Shown: positions 15,216 to 23,098 of the stretch, one piece after another
How positions within the stretch are numbered: position 1 is the first letter of the stretch
Layout of the letters: the number at the start of each line of letters is the position of its first letter
Origin: Bog-159 sp049511415
GTDB lineage: Bacteria > Acidobacteriota > Terriglobia > Bryobacterales > Bryobacteraceae
Direction of reading: 5' to 3'
Assembly: GCA_049511415.1 (NCBI GenBank)
Contig: JBEKYC010000064.1
Span: 1-42,177 of the forward strand
DNA: 42,177 bases
Notes under the pieces: model-generated
Told to the model about the DNA's origin: nothing
The model's database searches: none
The model's input: the letters and a program-made list of their open reading frames with translations, nothing else
Made by a program: the position numbers and the translations under genes

Positions 15216-16410
15216 GCGCATTTACCCGGGATGGCTGGTCGTCCTGGCGGCCTACTGCGGGGCGATGGTTGGCTTCGGGTCCCTGCTGGTCTTCACTTTC
15301 AGCATCTTCGTAAAACCGCTGAGCGGTGCGTTCGGATGGAGCCGCGAGTCCATATCGGCGGCCTTCGGATTCGCCGCCCTGACTGTGGCGGCATGTTCGC
15401 CTGCGCTGGGCCATTGGCTCGACCGGTTCGGGCCGCGCCGCGTGATTCTCCCCTGCATGGCGGTCTTTGGCGTGGCGTTCGCCTCCCTCGGACTGCTTAC
15501 GCCGCACCTGGCGCACTTGTACGCGGCGTTCGTCGTGTTGGGGGTGGTCGGCAATGGCACGACGCAGATGGGCTATTCGCGGGCGGTCTCCACCTGGTTC
15601 GATCGCCGGCGCGGCCTGGCGCTGGCGCTGGTGATGGCCGGCGTGGGGACTGGGGCCATGCTCCTGCCGCCGCTGGCACAGGCAATCATTAGCGCCTATG
15701 GATGGCGCGCCGCCTATTTGGTGCTGGGGCTGCTCGTTCTCCTGTTGGGCTTGCCACTAACCGCACGATTCGTCCGCGAACGGCCCCGGCAAGGCGGCGC
15801 AGGCGATATCGCACTGCATGGCGCCAGCGTCCGCGAAGGTGTGCGGTCCCGTGTATTTTGGATTCTGGTTGGCACGCTGATGCTGAGTTCAGTCAGCGTG
15901 AACGGCGCCATCGCGCATTTGTCGCCGCTGCTCACGGATCGAGGCGTGTCCGCTTCCTCCGCGGCTTTGGCGGCTTCCATGTTGGGCATGGCCAGTTTCG
16001 TGGGACGCCTGCTCACCGGATTTCTGCTCGATCGGTTCTTCGGCCCCCGCGTCGGCTTCTGTCTCTGTACGGCGGCGGCCGGCGGCATTCTGCTGCTCGC
16101 CCGCGCCGGCGCGACCGCGCCTGGTATCGCCGCGGCCGTGCTGATCGGATTGGGCGTCGGCGCCGAGGCCGATCTTACGCCCTACCTGTTGACGCGCTAT
16201 TTCGGTCTGCGCTCGTTTTCCACGCTTTATGGATTTACCTGGACAGCCTATGCGATCGCCGGCGCCGCCGGTCCGGTCTGGATGGGCAAAGTGTTCGACG
16301 CCACCGGATCGTATGCGTCACTACTTACTTTGCTGTCGGGAGCAACTTTGATATCGGCGGGCCTGCTTCTCATGCTGCCCAAGTATCCCAGCCACCGCGT
16401 GTTATCCTGA
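15196..16410 (+). CDS. MFS transporter (monocarboxylate/oxalate-formate type)
   Basis: A 404-residue carrier with about 12 membrane helices in two halves. The loop between helices 2 and 3 reads HWLDRFGPRRVILP, the MFS motif-A region, and GNGTTQMGYSRAVSTWFDRR RG matches the helix 4-5 pattern of the MCT/oxalate-formate antiporter branch (S-x-W-F-x-x-R-R-G-x-A). The second half has GRLLTGFLLDRFFGPRVGF. The substrate is probably a small organic acid, but this is only a family tendency. It starts inside the end of the AhpD-like gene (20-base overlap) and ends 7 bases before the TldD-like gene. Confidence 0.88.
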   Translation: MAMPEAKRIYPGWLVVLAAYCGAMVGFGSLLVFTFSIFVKPLSGAFGWSRESISAAFGFAALTVAACSPALGHWLDRFGPRRVILPCMAVFGVAFASLGLLTPHLAHLYAAFVVLGVVGNGTTQMGYSRAVSTWFDRRRGLALALVMAGVGTGAMLLPPLAQAIISAYGWRAAYLVLGLLVLLLGLPLTARFVRERPRQGGAGDIALHGASVREGVRSRVFWILVGTLMLSSVSVNGAIAHLSPLLTDRGVSASSAALAASMLGMASFVGRLLTGFLLDRFFGPRVGFCLCTAAAGGILLLARAGATAPGIAAAVLIGLGVGAEADLTPYLLTRYFGLRSFSTLYGFTWTAYAIAGAAGPVWMGKVFDATGSYASLLTLLSGATLISAGLLLMLPKYPSHRVLS

Positions 16411-16417
16411 ACTTCTC

Positions 16418-18085
16418 GTGGGAAGCCTAGCACCTGGGGTCCTCCTCCTTTGTTTTGCCGCCACCCTATCGGCCCAATCTACCGTACTCCTGGACGCGAT
16501 GACCGAGGAGTTGAACCGTAATTTCTCCGCGCTCAAAGCCAAAGGCGATCCCGCGCCCTATTTTCTTTCCTATGAGGTGGACGAGGAGGATTTTCACTCG
16601 GTCTCGGCTACCCTCGGCGCACTCACCAATAGCGGCCAGGGCGCAAGCCGGCGGCTGGATGTTTGCGTGCGAGTGGGATCCCCGAAGCTGGACAATTACC
16701 ACCGCGTGCGCGGCGAGCGCGCCCAGTTCACCTCCGGAGCGCCGCTGACGTTCGAAGACCAGCCCGCTTCGATTAAGAACCGCATCTGGCTGGAGACCGA
16801 CCGGGCTTACCGGCTGGCTGCCGAGCGGCTGATCAAGATCCGCACCAATGCCGAGGTAAAGGTCGCCGAGCAGGACAATTCCGCCGACTTTTCCAGCGAA
16901 GAACCGGTGGTGCGCAGCGAGCCGGTGGCACACCCGCGCTTTCCTGCCGAGCAGTGGGCCGCGCGCGTGCGCAAGCTCTCCGAGAAATTCGCGGACCACC
17001 CGACGATCCTGACTTCGAGCGTCAGCGTGATGTTCCAGGACGAGACCAAGTACCTGGTGAGCAGCGAGGGCAGCCGGCTGCGGCATGGGCGCGGATTTGC
17101 GCGCGTCATCGTGACCGCCGAAACCAAAGCTATGGACGGCGCGGATCTGGCGACCAGCCAGACTTTCGAGGCTGCCGATCCCGCGGGCTTGCCGCGCGAC
17201 GAAGTGATTGCCGCGGCGATCGACCATGTGGCCAAGGATCTGGACGGGCTGCTGCTGGCGCCGGAGGCCGAACCATTTGCCGGCCCGGCGATCTTCTCGG
17301 GGCGCGCGGCGGCGGTCTTCTTTCACGAGATCTTCGGTCATCGGGTGGAGGGGCATCGGCAGAAGGACGAGGCCGAAGGGCAGACATTTACCAAGAGCGT
17401 CGGCGGCCCGGTGTTGCCGGATTTTCTTTCCGTTATCTTCGATCCAACCCGCAAGAAGGTGGGCAATGTCGAATTGAACGGCTGGTATGCCTTCGATGAC
17501 GAGGGCATTCCCGCGCGGCCGTTGACGGTGGTGCAGAACGGCGTGTTGAAAGCCTTTCTAATGTCGCGATCGCCGATTGCCGGATTCGATCACTCCAATG
17601 GGCACGGGCGGCGGCAGCCCGGATACGAAGTGGTGGCGCGGCAATCCAATCTGATTGTGGAATCCTCGCGGACCGTGCCAGAGGCGCGGTTGCGCGCCAT
17701 GCTGATGGACGAGATCAAGCGCCAGAACAAGCCTTACGGGCTATATTTCCAGGAGGTCACCAGTGGCGTTACCAATACGTCGCGGCAGGGCGTGCAGGCG
17801 TTCAAGGTGGTTCCGATCATCGTTTACCGGGTTTATGCGGACGGGCGGCCCGACGAGTTGATCCGCGGCGCGGATATCGTGGGTACGCCTTTGGCCAGCT
17901 TCGGCAAAATTCTGGCCACGTCGGATCAGGCGGAAGTCTTCAATGGATACTGTGGCGCGGAATCCGGCAGCGTGCCGGTGTCGGCGGTTTCGCCGGCGCT
18001 GCTGGTCTCCGAGATCGAAATCGAAAAGAAGAACAAGTCCCAGGACCGGCCTCCGCTGCTGCCGTTCCCGACGGGGAGCCGATGA
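16418..18085 (+). CDS. Exported TldD-like metallopeptidase with intact HExxxH site
   Basis: A 555-residue protein starting at GTG 16418 with a signal-like N-terminus (LAPGVLLLCFAATLSAQS). The TldD/PmbA C-terminal domain carries FFHEIFGHRVEGHRQKDEAE (His303, Glu304, His308), the zinc site of TldD, followed by DDEGIPARPLTVVQNGVLKA, GYEVVARQSNLIVESS, and a late GYCGAESGSVPVS with the conserved Cys region. E. coli TldD works as a heterodimer with catalytically dead TldE to degrade unfolded peptides and mature microcins. Here the next gene fits the TldE role. The signal sequence is unusual, since TldD/E are cytoplasmic in E. coli. Confidence 0.88.
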   Translation: MGSLAPGVLLLCFAATLSAQSTVLLDAMTEELNRNFSALKAKGDPAPYFLSYEVDEEDFHSVSATLGALTNSGQGASRRLDVCVRVGSPKLDNYHRVRGERAQFTSGAPLTFEDQPASIKNRIWLETDRAYRLAAERLIKIRTNAEVKVAEQDNSADFSSEEPVVRSEPVAHPRFPAEQWAARVRKLSEKFADHPTILTSSVSVMFQDETKYLVSSEGSRLRHGRGFARVIVTAETKAMDGADLATSQTFEAADPAGLPRDEVIAAAIDHVAKDLDGLLLAPEAEPFAGPAIFSGRAAAVFFHEIFGHRVEGHRQKDEAEGQTFTKSVGGPVLPDFLSVIFDPTRKKVGNVELNGWYAFDDEGIPARPLTVVQNGVLKAFLMSRSPIAGFDHSNGHGRRQPGYEVVARQSNLIVESSRTVPEARLRAMLMDEIKRQNKPYGLYFQEVTSGVTNTSRQGVQAFKVVPIIVYRVYADGRPDELIRGADIVGTPLASFGKILATSDQAEVFNGYCGAESGSVPVSAVSPALLVSEIEIEKKNKSQDRPPLLPFPTGSR

Positions 18086-19875
18086 GACACGGGGACGCGG
18101 GGACACGGAGACGCGGGAACACGGCGTGTTCGCGTCTGTTGGCGACTGTGTTGGTCTGCGTTGGTGTGATGGCGGCGCAGGACGTTAGCGATCCGATTCT
18201 GAAGGCCATGCGCGACGAATTAGGGCGGTCGCACGATTTGAAGGTGCTGGACCTGGAGGCGCCCTACTTCGTCGAGTACACCATCGAGGACTTGAGCAGC
18301 TTCGAGGCATCCGCCACACTGGGTGGATTGCTTTCCACGCGGCACGACCGGTTTCGGCTGCCTGAAATCCATGTGCGGGTGGGCGACTATCAGTTTGACA
18401 ATACCGACTACGTGGGCAGCGGGCGGCACTTCGGCACACACTACGAGATCGAGCGATTCCCGCTGGACAACTCCTATCCCGTGATGCGCCGCTACTTGTG
18501 GCTGGCCACCGACAGCGCTTATAAGTCCGCGGTGGAAGCTCTCTCGCGCAAGCGAGCCGCGCTGAAGAATGTCGCGGCGGGCGGCGCCCAGGACGATTTC
18601 TCGAAAGCCGAGCCGCTGAAGAAGCTCTACCCGATCCGGCATGCGCCGTTCGATGAGGATGCCTGGAGCGCGCGCATACGGGCTCTTTCCGCCATCTTCG
18701 TGGGATACCCGACCGTGAAGGCGTCCGCGGTAGAGTTGAGCGCGGCACAAACCGCGCACTATTACATGAACTCCGAAGGCACGGAAGTCCGCTCGCCGGA
18801 CAATGTGGTTTTCGTGCTGGCGCGCGGCGAGTCGCAGGCGCCGGATGGGATGGCGCTGCACGATGCCGTCATCTTCGAGTCCATGGATTTCGACCGATTG
18901 CCGGCCGAGCCGGAACTGCGCCGCGGAGTCACCAACCTGGCAGCCAACTTGACGGCGCTGGCCGGCGCGCCGAGAGGCGAGGACTACTCCGGCCCGGTGC
19001 TTTTCGAAGGCACAGCCGGAGCGCAGATTTTCGCGGAAGTGCTGGGCAGCAACCTGGCTCCCGTACGCCGGCCGGTGGCGGAGCCGGGCCGCAACAACTT
19101 CGTGCCCGGCAGCGAATTGGAGGGGCGCCAGGGCGCGCGGATTCTGCCCGAGGGCTTCGACGTGGTGGACGACCCCACGCAGAAGGAATGGCGCGGCCGG
19201 CCTCTTTTCGGCACGTACGACGTGGATCGGGAAGGCGTAGTGCCATCTCCTTTGGTCCTGGTAGAGAAAGGCGTCCTTAAGAATTTCCTGCTCACGCGGC
19301 AACCGGTGCCGGGATTTGCGGGTTCCAATGGCCGCGCGCGACTTCCGGGCAGCTTCGGCGCGAATGCCGCGTCCATCAGCAACCTGTTCGTGCGCAGCAC
19401 GGACGTCACGCCCGCCGCGGACTTGAAGAAGAAGCTCATCGCCATGTGCCAGCAGCGCGGCAAGCCTTACGGCGTGATCGTGCGCAAGATGGATTACCCC
19501 TCGTCGGCTTCGTTCGACGAGGTGCGCCGCATGATCGGCAACTCCGCGCAGCGGGGCCATGGAGTGAGCGCGCCGGTGCTGGTTTATAAAGTCTATCCCG
19601 ATGGGCGCGAAGAGCTGGTGCGGGGCCTGCGCTTCCGTGCGCTGGACGCGCGCTCGCTCAAGGACATCGTGGCCGCGGGCGATGACAGCAACGTTTTCGA
19701 TTTCCTGAATAACGAGATGCCGTTTGCGCTGATCGATAGCGCCAATTATGTGGCGGAGACCTCGGTCATTGCGCCGTCGGTGATCATCGACGATATCGAG
19801 TTGCATCCTTCGGAAGAAGAACTGCCCAAGCTGCCCATCGTGCCGGCTCCGTCGATAGCCGCAGGACGCCCCTAA
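18082..19875 (+). CDS. TldE-like partner: TldD-family protein without the metal site
   Basis: A 597-residue paralogue of the preceding protein, coupled through ATGA. Shared blocks include SFEASATLGGLLSTRHDR, the DREGVVPSPLVLVEKGVLKN segment and QRGKPYGVIVRKMD. At the position of HEIFGH it has IFAEVLGSNLAPVRRP, so the zinc ligands are gone, and the late Cys motif is replaced by NEMPFALIDSANYV. It is therefore expected to be non-catalytic and to pair with the active protein. A hydrophobic stretch (LLATVLVCVGVMAAQD, residues ~19-34) looks like a signal peptide. The first 15 residues (RHGDAGTRRRGN) are encoded by the octamer-type repeat at 18084-18124, so the original start may have been later. 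Confidence 0.82.
   Translation: MRHGDAGTRRRGNTACSRLLATVLVCVGVMAAQDVSDPILKAMRDELGRSHDLKVLDLEAPYFVEYTIEDLSSFEASATLGGLLSTRHDRFRLPEIHVRVGDYQFDNTDYVGSGRHFGTHYEIERFPLDNSYPVMRRYLWLATDSAYKSAVEALSRKRAALKNVAAGGAQDDFSKAEPLKKLYPIRHAPFDEDAWSARIRALSAIFVGYPTVKASAVELSAAQTAHYYMNSEGTEVRSPDNVVFVLARGESQAPDGMALHDAVIFESMDFDRLPAEPELRRGVTNLAANLTALAGAPRGEDYSGPVLFEGTAGAQIFAEVLGSNLAPVRRPVAEPGRNNFVPGSELEGRQGARILPEGFDVVDDPTQKEWRGRPLFGTYDVDREGVVPSPLVLVEKGVLKNFLLTRQPVPGFAGSNGRARLPGSFGANAASISNLFVRSTDVTPAADLKKKLIAMCQQRGKPYGVIVRKMDYPSSASFDEVRRMIGNSAQRGHGVSAPVLVYKVYPDGREELVRGLRFRALDARSLKDIVAAGDDSNVFDFLNNEMPFALIDSANYVAETSVIAPSVIIDDIELHPSEEELPKLPIVPAPSIAAGRP
18084..18124. repeat. Octamer-type GACACGGG/GACGCGGG tandem repeat, copy 1
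   Basis: About five imperfect 8-base units of the form GRSRCGGG (GAGACACG, GGGACGCG, GGGACACG, GAGACGCG, GGAACACG). The same pattern recurs at 29451-29512 and 33524-33566. This copy encodes the first residues of the TldE-like protein. Confidence 0.7.
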
Positions 19876-19882
19876 CGAACGC

Positions 19883-22219
19883 ATGCGTATCCTGGGCCGC
19901 TATACTTTCCGCGAGATTCTCTCCAGCGCGCTGCTGGGCATGGGGCTGGCGACGGCCATCATCTTTCTGCAGACGGTCGGCAGGCTTTTCGAAGTGCTGG
20001 TGCGCAGTTCACCCCGGCCGGAGACGATCCTGTATCTGTTCGCGCTGGCGCTGCCGCCGCTGCTGCCGCTGACTATTCCGTTCGGCACGCTGGTCGGGAT
20101 TCTGGTGGGATTAGGCCGCATGGCCACGGACGGCGAAATCACGGCCATGCGTGCAGCCGGCGTTTCGAGCCGGAGAGTGGTGCCTCCGGTCATGCTGTTC
20201 GCGTTGATCGCCATGGCTGTTTCCGGGGCCATGACCGTGCGACTCATGCCGCTTTCGGTGCGCATCAGCAAGGACCTGCTGGACAAGATCTCGGCGTCGC
20301 AAGTGAGCGCCGACATCGACCCGCGCGTGTTCGACGAACAGTTCCCCAACACGATTCTCTATGTGGGCGATGTGAAGCCCGGCGCCGTAGTGCTGTGGCG
20401 CAATGTCTTTCTGGCGGATCTGACGCCACCGGAACAACGCACCAGCGGCATGCGCGACAAGGCGGATGGTCCGCTGATTACGGTGGCGCAGAGCGCCATC
20501 GCGGTTCCCGATCCGGAGCATAACCGGCTGCAGCTTTACTTGCGCAACGCCGCCAATCACGAGATGGGCAAAGACCTGAAGGGCTACGACAGTTTCTCGC
20601 CGACGGTGGCGCAGGCGCTGTATGCGGCGCCGCCGGAGCAGGTCGCGCGCAAGCCGTTCAGCGAGATGAACACGCGGGAACTGAATCGTTATTCGGCGCA
20701 CGGCTCGGATTGGGTGGAAGCCCGGATCGAGCTACATCGCCGTTTGGCGCTGCCGGTGGCCTGCATGGTGCTGGCGCTGGTGGGCATTCCGCTGGGGGTG
20801 TCTTCGCGGAAAGGCGGCAAGTCCGGCGGATATGTCACGGCGGTCTTCCTGGCATTCTTCTGCTACTGGCTGGCATTTATTTCCCTGGTGCGGCTGGCGC
20901 GGCAGCGGGCACTGCCCGTGGAAGTGGCGCTGTGGCTGCCCAACCTGGCGTTTCTGGTGGCGGGACTGATTCTGGTGATCCGCATGGAGCGGCCCGGGAG
21001 CGGCGACTTTGTGGGAGCCGTGAAAGACTTCTTCAGCCGGATGGTGGCGCGGCTGCGATCCCGTTTCGCGGCGGACCGCCCCACGGCGGTTGGCGGACGG
21101 GGCTTCTATCTACCGCTCCTGCCGCAGATATTGGACACTTACGTTCTCTCCAATTTCCTATTCTATTTCGTGCTGGTGCTGGCCAGCTTTGTGTCGATGA
21201 CACAGGTCTATCAGTTCTTTGAATTATTGGGAGACATAGTCAGCAATAACATCCCGCTAAGCAAGGTTTTTGCCTACCTGTTCTTCCTGACCCCGAAGCT
21301 GATCTATGAGACTTTGCCCATCAGCGTGCTGGTGGGGGTGCTGGTTACTTTCGGCGTGCTGACCAAGCACAACGAGGTGACGGCATTCAAGGCGTGCGGT
21401 ATCAGCCTGCACCGGCTGGCGATTCCCATCCTGGTCATCAGCCTGTTTCTGAGCGGGGGCCTGTTCGCCTTCGATCATTACTATGTGCCGGAAGCCAATC
21501 GCCGGCAGGACGCGCTGCGGAACGAGATCAAGGGACGGGCGGTGCAGTCATATCTGAATCCCGAGCGTAAGTGGATTTTCGGGAAAGGCTCGCGCATCTA
21601 TTACTACAAGTTCTTCGATCAGGCCGAGAACGTCATGGGCGGGGTGATCGTCTACGAGATCCAGCCGAACACATTTCAGTTAGTGCGGCAGATTTCAGCC
21701 GAGCGGGCGCACTGGCAGCCGTCGCTGCAGACCTGGGTATTCGAAAACGGATGGGCGCGCGAATTCCGCGGCGACCAGAGCAACCAAAGCATTCCCATGA
21801 CACCGTTCCAGGTGCAGACATTCAAGGAATTGAACGAACCACCGGCCTACTTCCTGAAGGAAGTGAAGCAGGATTCGCAGATGAACTTTCAAGAACTGGA
21901 CAGCTACATCCGCGATCTGCAGCAGAGCGGATTCAACACCGTAAAGCTGCGGGTGCAGTTCTACCGGAAATTCTCGGTGCCGCTGTTTGCGCTGATCATG
22001 GCGATGATCTCGATTCCTTTCGGTTTCCTGGTCGGCAACCGCGGGGCCATGGCGGGAATCGGCGTCAGCATCGTGATCGCCATTGCTTACTGGGGCATCT
22101 CGCTGCTCTTCGAAAAGATCGGCGATGTGAACCAATTGCCCGCCGCCGTCGCGGCCTGGTCGCCGGATGCCCTGTTTTCGCTGGCGGGGTTGTATCTGCT
22201 GCTGCGCATGCGGAGTTGA
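19883..22219 (+). CDS. Single-chain LptF-LptG fusion, LPS export permease
   Basis: A 778-residue inner-membrane protein containing two complete YjgP/YjgQ (LptF/LptG) units. Unit 1 (~1-375) begins MRILGRYTFREILSSALLGM, has PPLLPLTIPFGTLVGILVGL and ITAMRAAGVSSRRVV, a jellyroll-like periplasmic stretch, then VARIELHRRLALPVACMVLA-type helices. A basic linker (~375-410) leads to unit 2 (~410-778): ILDTYVLSNFLFYFVLVLAS, LIYETLPISVLVGVLVTFGV, HNEVTAFKACGISLHRLA and VQFYRKFSVPLFALIMAMIS. E. coli uses separate 360-residue LptF and LptG with LptB2 to pull LPS from the membrane. Here both are one polypeptide. Only 7 bases separate it from the TldE-like gene. Confidence 0.92.
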   Translation: MRILGRYTFREILSSALLGMGLATAIIFLQTVGRLFEVLVRSSPRPETILYLFALALPPLLPLTIPFGTLVGILVGLGRMATDGEITAMRAAGVSSRRVVPPVMLFALIAMAVSGAMTVRLMPLSVRISKDLLDKISASQVSADIDPRVFDEQFPNTILYVGDVKPGAVVLWRNVFLADLTPPEQRTSGMRDKADGPLITVAQSAIAVPDPEHNRLQLYLRNAANHEMGKDLKGYDSFSPTVAQALYAAPPEQVARKPFSEMNTRELNRYSAHGSDWVEARIELHRRLALPVACMVLALVGIPLGVSSRKGGKSGGYVTAVFLAFFCYWLAFISLVRLARQRALPVEVALWLPNLAFLVAGLILVIRMERPGSGDFVGAVKDFFSRMVARLRSRFAADRPTAVGGRGFYLPLLPQILDTYVLSNFLFYFVLVLASFVSMTQVYQFFELLGDIVSNNIPLSKVFAYLFFLTPKLIYETLPISVLVGVLVTFGVLTKHNEVTAFKACGISLHRLAIPILVISLFLSGGLFAFDHYYVPEANRRQDALRNEIKGRAVQSYLNPERKWIFGKGSRIYYYKFFDQAENVMGGVIVYEIQPNTFQLVRQISAERAHWQPSLQTWVFENGWAREFRGDQSNQSIPMTPFQVQTFKELNEPPAYFLKEVKQDSQMNFQELDSYIRDLQQSGFNTVKLRVQFYRKFSVPLFALIMAMISIPFGFLVGNRGAMAGIGVSIVIAIAYWGISLLFEKIGDVNQLPAAVAAWSPDALFSLAGLYLLLRMRS

Positions 22220-22223
22220 AGCC

Positions 22224-23093
22224 GTGCCATTTCCGGTTGCCGCCATCACCGACGAGTTCTCCCCGGATATCGAGACCGCCACGCGCGCCATGGCGGCGGT
22301 CGGCATGACCGGCGCCGAATTACGGATGGTGTTCGGCAAGAATATCCTGGACCTGACAGACGCGGAGATCGACCGGGCGATGGAGATCGTTGAACGGCAT
22401 GGCCTGCGCGTGATTTCGATTGCATCACCTCTGCTGAAGTGCGTGCTGCCGGATGCGCCGCCGGTGGATGCCCGGTTCCAGCAGGATGTCTTCGCTTCGG
22501 CACACACCTTCGCCGATCAACCGCGACTGGCGCAGCGCGCGCTGGCGATTGCGGAGCGCACCGGGGCGCGCATCATCCGCGTGTTTTCGTATTGGCGGAC
22601 GGTGGAACCGGAGGTGTGTTTCGAGCGAGTGGCGCGCGCGCTGGAACAGCTGGCGGGCGATGCGGCGGCGCAGGGGCGAATCATCGGCCTCGAGAACGAG
22701 CACGCGTGTAATATGGCTACGGGCGCGGAGACCGCGCGGTTGCTGGCGGCGGTTTCCCATCCGAATCTGCAGGTGGTCTGGGATCCGGCGAATGCTTATG
22801 TTTCGGGCGAGACGCCGTATCCGGATGGCTACGCCTTTTTGCCGGCGGCGCGCGTGGCGCATGTGCACGCCAAGGATTGTTTCGTGGAGGGCCATCGGCC
22901 CAGGTGGTGCGCTCTGGGTGAAGGCGGGGTCGACTGGCGTGGACAAGTGCGCGCGTTGGATGCGGACGGCTACACGGGTTGGATTAGCTTAGAGACGCAT
23001 TGGACAGGTCCTCACGGGGATAAGCTGGAAGCCAGCACGATTTGCGGGCGGAATCTGATGATGTTGGCGGGGCTGAAGCCCCGCGCGGGCTAA
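22224..23093 (+). CDS. Sugar-phosphate isomerase/epimerase-like TIM barrel
   Basis: A 289-residue protein of the xylose-isomerase-like (AP endonuclease 2) superfamily. It starts at GTG 22224, with GGAG nine bases upstream and 4 bases after the LptFG stop. Typical barrel landmarks are PVAAITDEFSPD at strand 1, HGLRVISIASPLLKCVLPD, GARIIRVFSYWRTV, GLENEHACNMATGAETARLL (metal-binding Glu), LQVVWDPANAYVSGE (Asp), VAHVHAKDCF (His) and WISLETHW (Glu), so the four-ligand metal site looks intact. It probably isomerises or epimerises a keto-sugar or inositol derivative. The exact reaction is unknown. Its last bases form two hairpins and overlap the convergent M20 gene by four bases. Confidence 0.85.
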   Translation: MPFPVAAITDEFSPDIETATRAMAAVGMTGAELRMVFGKNILDLTDAEIDRAMEIVERHGLRVISIASPLLKCVLPDAPPVDARFQQDVFASAHTFADQPRLAQRALAIAERTGARIIRVFSYWRTVEPEVCFERVARALEQLAGDAAAQGRIIGLENEHACNMATGAETARLLAAVSHPNLQVVWDPANAYVSGETPYPDGYAFLPAARVAHVHAKDCFVEGHRPRWCALGEGGVDWRGQVRALDADGYTGWISLETHWTGPHGDKLEASTICGRNLMMLAGLKPRAG

Positions 23094-23098
23094 AGCCC
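23069..23098. terminator. Tandem hairpins at a convergent gene end
   Basis: GGGGCTGAAGCCCC (23069-23082) and GGGCTAAAGCCC (23087-23098) are two short GC hairpins with UGAA- and UAAA-type loops, straddling the stops of the TIM-barrel and M20 genes. No U-tract follows, so this may be a dispersed repeat or a bidirectional stop rather than a classic terminator. A half-copy (GGCTAAAGCCC) lies at 31534-31544 near the last BMC-P stop. Confidence 0.45.

Noticed and set aside
18220..19884. Long antisense open frame (554 codons) opposite the TldE-like gene
   Set aside because: GC-rich codon use in the real gene leaves the antisense frame open. The product is His/Arg-rich and matches no family.
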